Source of the DNA: Lacinutrix jangbogonensis
GTDB taxonomy: Bacteria; Bacteroidota; Bacteroidia; Flavobacteriales; Flavobacteriaceae
Reading direction: 5' to 3'
Length of the DNA: 64,000 nt
Assembly (NCBI RefSeq): GCF_000797445.1
Contig: NZ_JSWF01000035.1
Span: 175,741-239,740, forward strand
The notes below the pieces were generated by a model. The model searched no databases and was not told the origin of the DNA. It saw nothing but the letters and a program-made list of their open reading frames with translations. Shown in pieces: positions 1 through 9,662 of the stretch. The position numbers were made by a program, and so were the translations under genes. Position 1 is the first letter of the stretch, and each line of letters starts with the position of its first letter.

Positions 1-1
1 T

Positions 2-2473
2 AACGTTCTAAAAGGAGCTGAAGGTTCAGCATTATATGGATCAAAAGGTGCAAATGGTGTAATCGTTGTTACAACAAATGGAGTAAATATTCCAGATGCT
101 TTAGAAGATTACTCAAAAGTTAAAATTCGTAAAAACCTTCAAGAAACTGCTTTTTTCTTTCCACAATTACAAACAAATGAGAAACGTGAAGTTAGTTTCA
201 GTTTTACAACTCCAGAAGCATTAACCAAATGGAAATTGCAATTATTAGCACATACTAAAACATTAGAAAATGCAACCACATCTTTAACGACAGTAACCCA
301 AAAAGAATTGATGGTGTTACCAAACGTACCACGTTTTTTACGTCAAGGTGATACTATTAAAATATCAACTAAAATTTCTAATCTTACAGACAAAGAATTA
401 AAAGGTGTTGCAGTGCTCCAGTTGTTTGATGCTTTGACTGGAGAATCTATTGACGGCAAACTATCGAATGCTTATAACGATTTAGGATTTACAGTCGATG
501 CAAAAGGCAATACAAGTGTCACTTGGAATCTAAATGTAACAGATGATGTACAAGCGATTCAGTATAAAATAATAGCGAAATCTGGGAACTATAGCGACGG
601 TGAACAAAACGTATTACCTGTGTTAACCAACAGAATGTTGGTGACAGAAAGTTTACCACTATGGATTAGAAGCAATCAAACAAAAACATTCACTTTAGAT
701 AAGTTGAAGACAAATACATCAACCACGCTTAAAAACCATAAGCTTACCTTAGAAATGACGAGTAATCCAGCTTGGTATGCAGTGCAAGCATTACCCTATT
801 TAATGGAGTACCCTTACGAGTGCAACGAGCAAACCTTCTCACGTTTTTATGCCAATGCTTTAGCTAGCCATATTGCAAACTCAAATCCTAGAATTCAAGA
901 CGTTTTTAACCAATGGAAAAACACTGATGCTTTATTAAGCAACTTAGAAAAAAATCAAGAATTAAAATCTATTTTAATTCAAGAAACACCTTGGTTACGT
1001 GATGCGCAAAGTGAAACCGAACAGAAAAAACGTATTGCTTTGTTATTCGATTTAAATAAAATGAATAACGAATTATCGCGTGCGAAAAGAAAACTAAAAC
1101 AAAACCAAATGTCAAGTGGAGCATGGTCATGGTTTCGAGATTATCGTCCAAACCGTTACATCACACAACATATTATTACTGGTTTCGGGCATCTTGATAA
1201 ATTGAATGTCATTCAGAGCAAAAACGAAGAATCTATGATAAATAAAGCTTTAAGATATCTTGATGCTGAATTTATAAAAGAATACAAAGACATTAGAAAA
1301 TACGATAAAGATGCCGACTTAAATAGCGACAGATTAAGTTACACGCAATTACACTATTTGTATATGAGAAGTTTCTTCCCAGAAAATAAGCCGAGTAAAG
1401 AGGTTAGCGAGATTATGGACTATTACCATTCTCAAATTAAAACCTATTGGTTAAAAAGGCCATTATATGCAAAAGGCATGATGGCTTTGGTTGCTCATAG
1501 AAATAAAGATGGAGTGACATCGGCTAAAATTTTAAATTCATTAAAAGAAACAAGTATTACAAGCGAAGAATTAGGGATGTATTGGAAAGAAAATACAAAT
1601 TCTTGGTATTGGTATCAAGCACCAATAGAAACACAAGCGTTAATGATTGAAGCGTTTTCTGAAGCTGGAACTACTATACAAAGCGAAGCTGAAAACAAAA
1701 GTACAATAGACGAACTTAAAATTTGGTTGCTTAAAAACAAGCAAACCAACCGTTGGAAAACGACTAAAGCAACTACCGAAGCTGTTTATGCTTTATTGCT
1801 TCAAGGGAGCGATTGGTTGAGTGTTACAGATATGGTAGAAGTAATAGTTGGAGACCAACCTATTTCACCTTCAACATTGGAAGCTGTAAAAGTAGAGGCA
1901 GGAACAGGCTATTATAAAACCAGTTGGCCTGGTACTGAAATCACTCCTAAAATGGCGGATGTAAAAATCACCAAAAAAGGAAATGGTATTGCTTGGGGAA
2001 ATTTATACTGGCAATATTTCGAGGATTTAGATAAAATTACTTCTGCTGAAACACCTTTAAAGTTGAAGAAAAAACTCTTCAAAAAAACAAACACAGATAA
2101 AGGTGAAGTGATTACAGATATTACCAAAGACACGAAGCTTGAAGTTGGAGATTTAGTTCGTGTTCGCATAGAGTTACGAAGTGATCGTGCCATGGAATTT
2201 GTGCACATGAAAGATATGCGAGCAGCCGGCTTAGAACCCGTAAATGTTTTATCTAGTTATAAATACCAGGATGGTTTAGGATATTATGAAGCCACAAAAG
2301 ATGCCTCTACTAACTTCTTCTTCGATTATTTACCAAAAGGTATTTATGTTTTTGAATATGATTTACGCGTGAGCAATGCTGGAAACATGAGTAATGGTAT
2401 TACTACTATACAAAGTATGTATGCACCAGAGTTTAGTAGCCATAGTGAAGGTATTAGGATTACAGTAGAATAA
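2..2473 (+). CDS. Alpha-2-macroglobulin family protein, C-terminal part (5' end outside window)
   Basis: The reading frame is open from base 2 to the stop at 2471-2473; the true start lies upstream of the window. The first residues read VLKGAEGSALYGSKGANGV, the signature of a SusC/TonB-dependent-receptor plug domain. They are followed by an A2M domain (FFFPQLQTNEKREVSFSFTTP) and the thioester motif YECNEQ, whose Cys codon is at 821-823. The protein should be a periplasmic or outer-membrane protease trap that covalently captures attacking proteases through the Cys-Gln thioester. The C-terminal part resembles the terpenoid-cyclase-like and receptor-binding regions of bacterial A2Ms. Family assignment is firm. 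The plug segment inside an A2M is unusual and its role is unknown. Confidence 0.9.
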   Translation, partial: NVLKGAEGSALYGSKGANGVIVVTTNGVNIPDALEDYSKVKIRKNLQETAFFFPQLQTNEKREVSFSFTTPEALTKWKLQLLAHTKTLENATTSLTTVTQKELMVLPNVPRFLRQGDTIKISTKISNLTDKELKGVAVLQLFDALTGESIDGKLSNAYNDLGFTVDAKGNTSVTWNLNVTDDVQAIQYKIIAKSGNYSDGEQNVLPVLTNRMLVTESLPLWIRSNQTKTFTLDKLKTNTSTTLKNHKLTLEMTSNPAWYAVQALPYLMEYPYECNEQTFSRFYANALASHIANSNPRIQDVFNQWKNTDALLSNLEKNQELKSILIQETPWLRDAQSETEQKKRIALLFDLNKMNNELSRAKRKLKQNQMSSGAWSWFRDYRPNRYITQHIITGFGHLDKLNVIQSKNEESMINKALRYLDAEFIKEYKDIRKYDKDADLNSDRLSYTQLHYLYMRSFFPENKPSKEVSEIMDYYHSQIKTYWLKRPLYAKGMMALVAHRNKDGVTSAKILNSLKETSITSEELGMYWKENTNSWYWYQAPIETQALMIEAFSEAGTTIQSEAENKSTIDELKIWLLKNKQTNRWKTTKATTEAVYALLLQGSDWLSVTDMVEVIVGDQPISPSTLEAVKVEAGTGYYKTSWPGTEITPKMADVKITKKGNGIAWGNLYWQYFEDLDKITSAETPLKLKKKLFKKTNTDKGEVITDITKDTKLEVGDLVRVRIELRSDRAMEFVHMKDMRAAGLEPVNVLSSYKYQDGLGYYEATKDASTNFFFDYLPKGIYVFEYDLRVSNAGNMSNGITTIQSMYAPEFSSHSEGIRITVE

Positions 2474-2566
2474 ACCGAGTTCTTAATAAAAACAGTCTCA
2501 ATGATTAAACTAAGAACACGCTTTTAATATAAATAATCAATGAATTAAAAAAAATTAGAAAAGGAT

Positions 2567-3091
2567 TTATTTACTTTTTGGAGGATAACCTTCCATCATT
2601 TTTTCTACAATAGCCTGAAACCTAACTTCGCGCTTCTCAGGTTTTTCGTTGTGTTTAAATGCAGATTCACTAATGGCTTGCCAAAATAATCCTGTTTTAG
2701 AATCGTCTACAAACTCCACAGTAATTCGCCTGTTAACATTTGGCTGACCAATAGGAATACCAACCGAAACACCACCACCAAATCCATTATTTCCACCACC
2801 AACTCCCACTCCAAGTCTGCTTCTTGAATTCTCATCAAATGCTTCGCTTTTAATGTCTATTAAAAAACTAGCGTGTTCAGTTTTTTGTAAGCCCATTATA
2901 TTTAGCTTGGTTTCTAATGCTGAGATCAGCCGTTCTTCATCTAATTCGTTTAAACCTGAATCAATATTACTGAAGAAATTATAGGTTTTATAGTCCGAAA
3001 AATTAGTAGTTTTCTCGTAATCGTATTTTACATAAATTGGTGCACAAGACGAAACGCAAAGTATTAGAATAAATAGTTTTATAATTTTCAT
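2567..3091 (-). CDS. DUF4136 domain lipoprotein
   Basis: About 174 residues. I place the start at the ATG at 3091, because the protein then begins MKIIKLFILILCVSSC, a lipoprotein signal with a lipobox (VSSC). The longer open frame to 3154 would put a second hydrophobic stretch in front of it. The body has the DUF4136 pattern (YDYEKTTNFSDYKTYNFF near the mature N-terminus) and a glycine-rich stretch (GVGVGGGNNGFGGGVSVGIP) before the conserved RRITVEFVD. Members of the family are outer-membrane-directed lipoproteins of unknown function. It is convergent with the A2M gene. Confidence 0.8.
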   Translation of the reverse strand: MKIIKLFILILCVSSCAPIYVKYDYEKTTNFSDYKTYNFFSNIDSGLNELDEERLISALETKLNIMGLQKTEHASFLIDIKSEAFDENSRSRLGVGVGGGNNGFGGGVSVGIPIGQPNVNRRITVEFVDDSKTGLFWQAISESAFKHNEKPEKREVRFQAIVEKMMEGYPPKSK

Positions 3092-3184
3092 AATAGGATT
3101 TATAAAAATAACGAAAATAAAACCATTTAGTATCTCTAAGAAACCGTTCGTCATAATTTTAACTTTTAAATATGATTAACACTT

Positions 3185-3192
3185 TATATTTG
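3185..3192 (+). promoter_or_regulatory. -7 promoter box (TATATTTG) for the hydrolase gene
   Basis: A perfect match to the flavobacterial -7 consensus TAnnTTTG lies 25 nt before the ATG at 3218. I see no good TTG at the -33 spacing. Confidence 0.5.
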
Positions 3193-3217
3193 AGGAGTAA
3201 TCAAAAAACAAATAGTT

Positions 3218-4333
3218 ATGACCCGAGTAATCACTTTTATCATTATCACATTACTTTCATTTTTAAGTTCTTTATCTGCACAAAATACAAACAGACCACA
3301 AGAACCTATAGCACCTTTTAATTATATTTCAGAAAATGTGTTTTTTAAAAATACAGAAGCCGATAATATTAAGTTAGCAGGCACACTTACTTTACCAAAA
3401 AATAAAAAGAATCCTGCTGTAGCTATTTTAATATCTGGCTCTGGAGCTCAAGATAGAAATAGCGAAATAAAACAATTTAATCATAAACCATTTTTAGTAC
3501 TTTCAGATTATTTAACAAATAATGGTATTGCCGTTCTTCGTTTTGATGAGAGAGGAGTCGCCGAAAGCGAAGGTGATTTTAAAACAGCGACCTCTTTCGA
3601 CTTTGCTTCAGATATTGATGCAGCCATAGCCTATTTAAAAACTCGAAAAGACATAAACACTTCTAAAATTGGTTTAATTGGACATAGTGAAGGTGGTCTC
3701 GTTGCTCCTATTGTCGCTTCTAAAAATACAGAGATTGCTTTTATAGTCATGTTAGCTGGTCCTGGAGTTAACGGTCGAGAAGTTTTAGAGTCTCAAAGTT
3801 GGGAAATGGGGAAAAACGCTGGTGCAACAGAAGAGACCCTTCAATTTAATAAAGCATTAACTTCCGCAGCCTATAATGTTTTAAAAACTGAAACTGAAAG
3901 CAGTAAAATAAAGTCTGGAGTTCGCTTAGCTATTAATACCTTGAAAAAGAAGTTAGAAAATAAAAATAGCCCTTATGCTATATATATCACTGATGCTATG
4001 ATAACTCAATTATCGGCTCAAATAGCTTCACCATGGTTAAGTACTTTTATTATAACTGAGCCTAAAGATTATTTAAAAAAAACAACCTGTCCCGTTTTAG
4101 CATTAAATGGAAGTAAAGATCTCCAAGTGTTGCCTAAATTGAATTTAGAAAATATTGAAAAAGCGCTAAAAGCTGCAAAGAATAAAGATGTAACTATAAC
4201 CGAATTAGAAAGCTTAAACCATTTGTTTCAGACAGCAAAAACAGGACGTATGCAAGAATATAGTCAAATTGAAGAAACCTTTTCACCTTATGCTTTAAAG
4301 ATAATTTCAGATTGGATTAACGAACGCTTTTAA
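3218..4333 (+). CDS. Secreted alpha/beta hydrolase (serine aminopeptidase S33-like)
   Basis: 371 residues with an N-terminal signal peptide ending SLSAQ. The nucleophile elbow is GHSEGG (Ser157), preceded by an oxyanion-type stretch ISGSGAQDRN and RFDERGVAESEG. The likely acid is the Asp in NGSKDLQV and the likely His is in SLNHLFQ near the C-terminus, so a full catalytic triad is present. This matches the secreted hydrolases annotated as alpha/beta hydrolase or S33-like peptidase in Bacteroidota. The substrate cannot be told from sequence; an ester or short peptide is plausible. The next gene begins 10 nt downstream, so it may head a four-gene run that ends with the LytS/LytR pair. Confidence 0.85.
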   Translation: MTRVITFIIITLLSFLSSLSAQNTNRPQEPIAPFNYISENVFFKNTEADNIKLAGTLTLPKNKKNPAVAILISGSGAQDRNSEIKQFNHKPFLVLSDYLTNNGIAVLRFDERGVAESEGDFKTATSFDFASDIDAAIAYLKTRKDINTSKIGLIGHSEGGLVAPIVASKNTEIAFIVMLAGPGVNGREVLESQSWEMGKNAGATEETLQFNKALTSAAYNVLKTETESSKIKSGVRLAINTLKKKLENKNSPYAIYITDAMITQLSAQIASPWLSTFIITEPKDYLKKTTCPVLALNGSKDLQVLPKLNLENIEKALKAAKNKDVTITELESLNHLFQTAKTGRMQEYSQIEETFSPYALKIISDWINERF

Positions 4334-4343
4334 TATTAAAAAT

Positions 4344-4802
4344 ATGACACTCTATAAACACACACAATACGGGAAACTAATAACAGTTATTATTAGTATA
4401 GTTGCAATTACTACGCTAACTATTTTTATTTTACAAACTGGTAACAATCCAATGCCATGGATTATGTTAGTATCGATTTTACTACTGTTTTTACTCATTC
4501 TTTTATCGTTTTATAAATTAACGATAACAATAGATAAAGAAAAAATTGAAGCTAAATTTGGAATAGGCCTTATTAAACGTTCTTTAAAAATTAAAGACAT
4601 TCATTACGATTCTATAGAAAAAATAAAAGTTCCAGCGCTTTATGGTATTGGCATTAGACTAACACCACAAGGATGGTTATACAATGTAAACACGGGTAAT
4701 GCCATAAAAGTAAAATCTAACACAAAAACTTTTTTTGTTGGTACTGAAGATTTTGAAAAAATCAACACCGTACTAATGGGTTTGAAAAACAAAAATGAGT
4801 AA
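4344..4802 (+). CDS. Small membrane protein with PH-like C-terminal domain
   Basis: 152 residues with two close transmembrane segments (about residues 14-30 and 36-58), followed by a soluble beta-rich domain that resembles bacterial PH/YdbT-like domains. I do not recognise a characterised family. Its stop overlaps the start of the downstream histidine kinase by 8 nt (ATG 4795), so the two are probably translationally coupled. It may serve as an accessory membrane component of the LytS/LytR-type system, which is inference from position only. Confidence 0.6.
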   Translation: MTLYKHTQYGKLITVIISIVAITTLTIFILQTGNNPMPWIMLVSILLLFLLILLSFYKLTITIDKEKIEAKFGIGLIKRSLKIKDIHYDSIEKIKVPALYGIGIRLTPQGWLYNVNTGNAIKVKSNTKTFFVGTEDFEKINTVLMGLKNKNE

Positions 4803-5859
4803 CTTTAGTCTTTATATGAGACTATCAAATACTATTTGGTTTTGGATTTTACAGCTTTTTGGTTGGGGAACATTAGCGCTACTTAATACGTTATTTAAAA
4901 TAGTAAATGCATCCAATCTAGATAAAACATATACCCTATTGGAAGGTGTATTATTTTTAGTTGTAGCCGTTTTTTGGACCACATTATTTCATTATTATCT
5001 CAAAAGAAAAGTAGCGTTTAACAGCATAAGCATTAAAGAAACTATTAAAATCTCAGTAAGTATAATACTCACTGTAATACTGTTTTCTCTAAGCTTAGTC
5101 TTTTTTGCTTATGTATTATATGATGCTTTTCATGAAACCAAATTAATAATAAATCTTAGTCTAATTATTTCAAATTTTATTCTCACTTTTATATATGTCT
5201 TCTTTTGGTTTGCTTGTTATCGCATTATAAAAATAACGCTTAGTTTTAGAAAAAATAAAGAAGAGCGGTTAATACTAGAATCTACATTAAAAGAGTCTCA
5301 GCTGAATACTTTAAAAGGTCAAATTAATCCACATTTTATGTTTAATAGTTTAAACAATATCCGTGGACTTATGCTGGAAGACGTTGAGAAATCTAGAGAA
5401 ATGATTACCCGTTTGTCTGAGATGTTACGCTACTCGCTCACAAAAAATAAAGTTGATACTATTGCTCTAAAAGATGAATTAGAAATGGTTGAAAACTATA
5501 TTGAATTATCGAAAATTCAATTTGAAGATCGTTTAATATTTGACTCTAAAATTGATAAAAGCTTATTAAATGTAGAGATTCCTCCAATGATTATTCAGAT
5601 GCTTATTGAAAATGCAATAAAGCATGGTATTTCTAATTTACGAGATGGTGGAACTATCGATTTAACAATATTAGAAGCTAATAAAATACTAGAAATAAAG
5701 GTTAGCAATTCTGGAACCTTAACAGATACTAAATCGACTACTAAAGTTGGACTTGAAAATATAAAAAAAAGGCTTTCTCTACTCTATAAAGATAAGGCTA
5801 GTTTTGTTGTAGAGGCCAAAGGTGAAAATGTTATAGCCACAATTAAACTACCAATATAA
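4795..5859 (+). CDS. LytS/YehU-type sensor histidine kinase
   Basis: 354 residues. Four predicted transmembrane segments occupy about residues 14-150, then comes a His_kinase (PF06580-type) domain with QINPHFMFNSLNNIRG, giving a phospho-acceptor at His180. The ATP-binding N-box is MLIENAIKHGI and a VGLENIKKRL stretch follows. There is no separate periplasmic sensor domain, so the signal is probably sensed within the membrane. An alternative start is the ATG at 4816. The stop overlaps the start of the response regulator by one base (TAATG at 5857-5861), indicating a cotranscribed two-component pair. Confidence 0.93.
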   Translation: MSNFSLYMRLSNTIWFWILQLFGWGTLALLNTLFKIVNASNLDKTYTLLEGVLFLVVAVFWTTLFHYYLKRKVAFNSISIKETIKISVSIILTVILFSLSLVFFAYVLYDAFHETKLIINLSLIISNFILTFIYVFFWFACYRIIKITLSFRKNKEERLILESTLKESQLNTLKGQINPHFMFNSLNNIRGLMLEDVEKSREMITRLSEMLRYSLTKNKVDTIALKDELEMVENYIELSKIQFEDRLIFDSKIDKSLLNVEIPPMIIQMLIENAIKHGISNLRDGGTIDLTILEANKILEIKVSNSGTLTDTKSTTKVGLENIKKRLSLLYKDKASFVVEAKGENVIATIKLPI

Positions 5860-6584
5860 TGCAAAAAATAAGTGCTGTAATAGTAGAAGATTCTCGTTTA
5901 GCAAGGCAAGAGCTAAAAGAATTATTGAAAGACCATCCAGAAATTGAAATTATTGGTGAAGCCGAGAATGTAGACGATGCCGTTACACTAATTGCCAAAA
6001 CGAGTCCTGCATTGCTGTTTTTAGACATTAACATGCCGGAAAAAGATGGTTTCGAGCTTTTAGAAGCTTTAGACGAAATCCCTACTGTAATATTCACTAC
6101 AGCTTATGATGAGTACGCGATTAAATCTTTTGAATATAACGCTTTTGATTATTTATTGAAACCAATAAATAAAGACCGATTTGCTAAATCTATTAAAAAA
6201 TTACTACCTATTCTAGAAGAAAAGGACAACACGATTGAAACGAAAGCTTTAACAGAGAATTCTCAAATTTTTATTAAAGAAGGCGAACATTGTTGGATGG
6301 TTTTATTAAAAGATATTTCTCTTTTTGAAATTGTAGGTAATTATACAAGAGTACATTTTGAAGATAAGAAACCTCTTATTTATAAATCCTTAAATCAAAT
6401 TGAAGCTAAACTACCAGAGTCTCATTTCTTTAGAGTAAACCGACAACAAATTGTAAATTTAAAAAGCATTAAAAATGTAACGTCTTGGTTTAATGGTAAG
6501 CTAAAAATAGCTTTAAACGATGGTAATGAAGTAGAAGTCTCTAGAAGACAATCTCAAAAATTTAAACAGGATTTAGAGTTTTAA
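5859..6584 (+). CDS. LytTR-family response regulator
   Basis: 241 residues. The N-terminal receiver domain has the acidic pair VEDS and the phospho-acceptor Asp in LFLDINMP (about Asp56), with the conserved Lys in LLKPINK. The C-terminal LytTR DNA-binding domain spans about residues 145-241 (SHFFRVNRQQIVNLKSI, then VEVSRRQSQKFK). It is the cognate regulator of the kinase that it overlaps by one base. LytTR regulators bind direct repeats through beta-strands; the targets cannot be identified here. Confidence 0.95.
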   Translation: MQKISAVIVEDSRLARQELKELLKDHPEIEIIGEAENVDDAVTLIAKTSPALLFLDINMPEKDGFELLEALDEIPTVIFTTAYDEYAIKSFEYNAFDYLLKPINKDRFAKSIKKLLPILEEKDNTIETKALTENSQIFIKEGEHCWMVLLKDISLFEIVGNYTRVHFEDKKPLIYKSLNQIEAKLPESHFFRVNRQQIVNLKSIKNVTSWFNGKLKIALNDGNEVEVSRRQSQKFKQDLEF

Positions 6585-6603
6585 TTGATCTCGATTAAAC
6601 TTA

Positions 6604-7311
6604 CTATTTATCTTTAGAATCTACAGACTTCGTTAATGCCGAAGAAATTATCCCGGTTGGTATAGCGACAATACCTAAACCTATCATTAATATAAAAAAA
6701 GTAAATACGCGACCTCCAACTGTTATTGGATAAACATCACCATAACCAACTGTTGTTAACGTAATAATTGCCCACCATAAACTATCAAAAATAGAAGAAA
6801 AATGTTCTGGTTGTGCTTCATGTTCAAAATAATAAATACCAACTGCAGCAAAATAAATAAGTAAGAGTGTAATAAACAGAAATAAGAAAATCTCTTCTTT
6901 AGCCGATTTTATAGCTTTAGAAAAATGCTTAATTGCTTTATTATATCTCACCAATTTTAAGACTCTAAAAAGTCTTAAAAAGCGTAATGATCTTAAGAAT
7001 CTTAAATCTAATCCAAAAGACAAGTAAAAAGGTAAAATGGCAAGAAAGTCTATAATTCCAAAAAAACTAAATACAAATTTAGCTTTGCTATCCGCTACAT
7101 AAATTCTTAGTATATATTCTATAGTAAAAACAATAACACAAAAGAATTCAATAATTCTTAATATGCTTTTTGTAAACGGTTCTAAATCTGGAATAGTTTC
7201 TACTGAAAATGCAACTACAGAAATTAAGATGAGTGCTTGTATAAAAAAAGAGAAATAACGACTAAGTGCATTGTCATTAATTTCAACAATAGATTTAATA
7301 TAAGCTCTCAT
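6604..7311 (-). CDS. Voltage-gated potassium channel (ion transporter family)
   Basis: 235 residues with six transmembrane segments. S4 carries regularly spaced arginines (LRFLRSLRFLRLFRVLKLVR), and the pore loop ends with the selectivity filter TVGYGD before the last helix. This is the standard layout of a tetrameric six-helix potassium channel; no cytoplasmic cyclic-nucleotide domain follows. It lies 15 nt downstream of obgE on the same strand and is probably cotranscribed with it. Confidence 0.93.
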   Translation of the reverse strand: MRAYIKSIVEINDNALSRYFSFFIQALILISVVAFSVETIPDLEPFTKSILRIIEFFCVIVFTIEYILRIYVADSKAKFVFSFFGIIDFLAILPFYLSFGLDLRFLRSLRFLRLFRVLKLVRYNKAIKHFSKAIKSAKEEIFLFLFITLLLIYFAAVGIYYFEHEAQPEHFSSIFDSLWWAIITLTTVGYGDVYPITVGGRVFTFFILMIGLGIVAIPTGIISSALTKSVDSKDK

Positions 7312-7326
7312 AAACTATAGCTTTAT

Positions 7327-8325
7327 TTATTCATTCAATGCATTCCAAAGCAAATCTTTTAATTCTACTAAACCTTGCTGTGCAACACTTGATATAAACA
7401 GATACGGAATTGGTAACTCGTTATCCAATTCTACTTTTAATTCAGCTTGAAGTTCATCGTCCAACATATCGCATTTTGAAATAGCAATAAATCTGTCTTT
7501 ATCCAACATTTCCGGATTGTAACGACGTAATTCGTCTAACAAAATATCATACTGCTTTTTAATATCTGGCGCATCTGCAGGGATTAAAAACAGTAAAATC
7601 GAGTTACGTTCTATATGACGGAGAAAGTAATAGCCAAGACCTTTTCCTTCGGCTGCTCCTTCAATAATACCAGGAATATCTGCCATTACAAAACTTTGAA
7701 ACTCACGATGTTTTACAATACCCAAATTTGGTTTTAATGTTGTAAACTCGTAATCTGCAATTTTAGGTTTTGCAGAAGTAATTACAGATAATAGTGTCGA
7801 TTTTCCTGCATTTGGAAAACCAACCAATCCAACATCTGCTAAGAGTTTAAGCTCTAAAGTAACATCCTTTTCTTCCATAGGAATTCCAGGCTGTGCATAA
7901 CGTGGTGTTTGGTTTGTAGACGTTTTAAAATGCCAGTTTCCACGACCTCCTTTTCCTCCTAGGGCTATAATTCTTTCTTCACCTTCGTCGGTAATTTCAA
8001 AAAGAGTCTCGTCGGTTTCTGTATCTTTAACTACTGTACCTAAAGGCACCTCAACATACATATCTTCGCCATCTGCACCAGTACTTCTACCACTACTTCC
8101 GCTTCCGCCATGTCCAGCGCGAACGTGTCTTTTAAATTTTAAGTGTATTAATGTCCAAAGGTTAGAGCTTCCTCTTAAAATCACGTGTCCTCCACGACCA
8201 CCATCTCCTCCATCTGGCCCACCTTTTGCAAGATACTTCTCGCGATGTAAATGTGTAGAACCTTGACCTCCTTTTCCAGAGGTAACGTGCATTTTTACGT
8301 AGTCAACAAAATTTCCTTCAGTCAT
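7327..8325 (-). CDS. obgE: Obg-family GTPase ObgE/CgtA
   Basis: 332 residues. The glycine-rich Obg fold covers about residues 5-160 ([30 protein letters not shown]). The G domain begins with the P-loop GFPNAGKST (about 169-177), with the switch motif DIPG and the specificity motif in the form SKCD. ObgE binds the 50S ribosomal subunit and links GTP/ppGpp level to ribosome assembly. The C-terminal OCT extension of Gram-positive homologues is absent, as is usual for this phylum. It lies downstream of the hpt-adk fusion on the same strand. Confidence 0.97.
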   Translation of the reverse strand: MTEGNFVDYVKMHVTSGKGGQGSTHLHREKYLAKGGPDGGDGGRGGHVILRGSSNLWTLIHLKFKRHVRAGHGGSGSSGRSTGADGEDMYVEVPLGTVVKDTETDETLFEITDEGEERIIALGGKGGRGNWHFKTSTNQTPRYAQPGIPMEEKDVTLELKLLADVGLVGFPNAGKSTLLSVITSAKPKIADYEFTTLKPNLGIVKHREFQSFVMADIPGIIEGAAEGKGLGYYFLRHIERNSILLFLIPADAPDIKKQYDILLDELRRYNPEMLDKDRFIAISKCDMLDDELQAELKVELDNELPIPYLFISSVAQQGLVELKDLLWNALNE

Positions 8326-8398
8326 AATAAGTTTAAAGTTATGAGTAAAAAGTTAAAAGTTACGCACTCTTATACTTACTCAAATGTATTCCTTTATT

Positions 8399-8434
8399 TG
8401 TCATTCCTGCGAAAGCAAGAATCCACTTTTTAAA
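8399..8434. repeat. Solitary REP-like half-element
   Basis: The stretch GTCATTCCTGCGAAAGC followed by AAGAATCC, between obgE and the hpt-adk gene, matches the widespread extragenic palindrome type GTCATTCCTGCGAAAGCAGGAATC with changes in its second arm. Only one copy is in the window. It belongs to a different family from the palindromes at 19939 and 20891. Confidence 0.5.
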
Positions 8435-8457
8435 TAAAATTATTCCTTAAAAAGGAA

Positions 8458-9576
8458 TTATAATTCATCAATACTAGTACACAAACGTTCTGTAATAGCC
8501 TCAACACTACCAAAACCATCTACTCCAAAATATTTATCTTGCGCAGAATAATAGTCTTTTAAAATGGCCGTTTTTGTGTAATATTCTTTAATTCTATTTC
8601 TAATAATACTCTCGTCTGCATCGTCTGCTCTTCCGCTAGATTTTCCGCGTTCAAGAAGTCTTCCAACTAAAACTTCGTCTTCAACTTCTAAAGCAATCAT
8701 TGCATTAACTTGCGAATCTTTACTTTCCATTAGGGTATCCAGAGCTTCGGCTTGTGCATTGGTTCTTGGAAAACCATCAAAAATAAATCCGTTAGCATCT
8801 GCATTTTTCTCTACTTCTGCATTTAACATATCTATAGTCACTTGATCTGGAACCAATGCTCCTTTATCCATAAACGATTTAGCCAAAATACCCATAGCTG
8901 TTTCGTTTTTAATATTGAATCTAAAAACGTCTCCAGTAGATATGTGAACCAAATTATATTTCTCTTTTAAGAAATTAGCTTGTGTTCCCTTACCTGCACC
9001 TGGAGGTCCAAAGAGTACTAAATTAGTCATGTGTTGTGTTGTTTTTAATTGATATACTTCTGGTAAATCTCTTCCTAATCCATCATAATCTAAGCCGTAG
9101 CCAACAATAAATTTATTAGGAATTTCTATACCAACGTAATGTAGTTTAAAGTCTTTTTTATATGCTTCTGGTTTATAAAACAAAGTTGCGATTAGCAATT
9201 GTTTTATACCTTCATTTTTAAAAATGCGATGTATTTCATGGAGTGTTCTTCCTGTATCTATAATATCCTCGATAATAACAACTGTTCTACCTGTTAAATC
9301 CTGAGTTAAGCCAATTAAACGTTGAATATCGTCTGAAGATTTTACGCCTTCGTAAGACGCCAACTTGATAAAAGTAACCTCACAAGGTTTAGGATATTTT
9401 TTTACAAAATCGCTAACTACCATAAACGAACCATTAAGAACGCCAACAAATACAGGTATTTCATCTCCTAAATCGTTAGCAAGATCTTCTGCCATTTTAG
9501 CTACAGCAGCATCTATCTCTTTAGCAGAGATAAAAGGCTTAAAATATTTGTCGTGCAGCTTAATCATTACATTCAT
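8458..9576 (-). CDS. Fused hypoxanthine phosphoribosyltransferase - adenylate kinase
   Basis: 372 residues in one uninterrupted frame. Residues 1-178 are a complete hypoxanthine phosphoribosyltransferase, with the PRPP-binding motif IIEDIIDTGRTL (about 101-112). Residues 183-372 are a complete short-type adenylate kinase, with P-loop GPPGAGKGT (about 190-198), the DGFPR motif and a short lid. The first domain makes IMP/GMP from hypoxanthine/guanine plus PRPP; the second interconverts AMP, ADP and ATP. A Met (residue 183) opens the kinase domain and could allow internal initiation. The start is ATG 9576, with Met4 (9567) as an alternative. A -7 box lies just upstream. Confidence 0.95.
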   Translation of the reverse strand: MNVMIKLHDKYFKPFISAKEIDAAVAKMAEDLANDLGDEIPVFVGVLNGSFMVVSDFVKKYPKPCEVTFIKLASYEGVKSSDDIQRLIGLTQDLTGRTVVIIEDIIDTGRTLHEIHRIFKNEGIKQLLIATLFYKPEAYKKDFKLHYVGIEIPNKFIVGYGLDYDGLGRDLPEVYQLKTTQHMTNLVLFGPPGAGKGTQANFLKEKYNLVHISTGDVFRFNIKNETAMGILAKSFMDKGALVPDQVTIDMLNAEVEKNADANGFIFDGFPRTNAQAEALDTLMESKDSQVNAMIALEVEDEVLVGRLLERGKSSGRADDADESIIRNRIKEYYTKTAILKDYYSAQDKYFGVDGFGSVEAITERLCTSIDEL

Positions 9577-9589
9577 TTTATGAAAGTCG

Positions 9590-9597
9590 CAAAGATA
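9590..9597 (-). promoter_or_regulatory. -7 promoter box (TATCTTTG) for the hpt-adk fusion gene
   Basis: Read on the minus strand, this is TATCTTTG, a full match to TAnnTTTG, ending 14 nt before the ATG at 9576. It implies a very short leader. The divergent purK promoter is 66 nt away. Confidence 0.5.
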
Positions 9598-9662
9598 CGT
9601 ATTTGTTAATCGAAATACGATTTTTGCGTTATCATTTTAGGTTCATTTTGCATTAAAAAACG

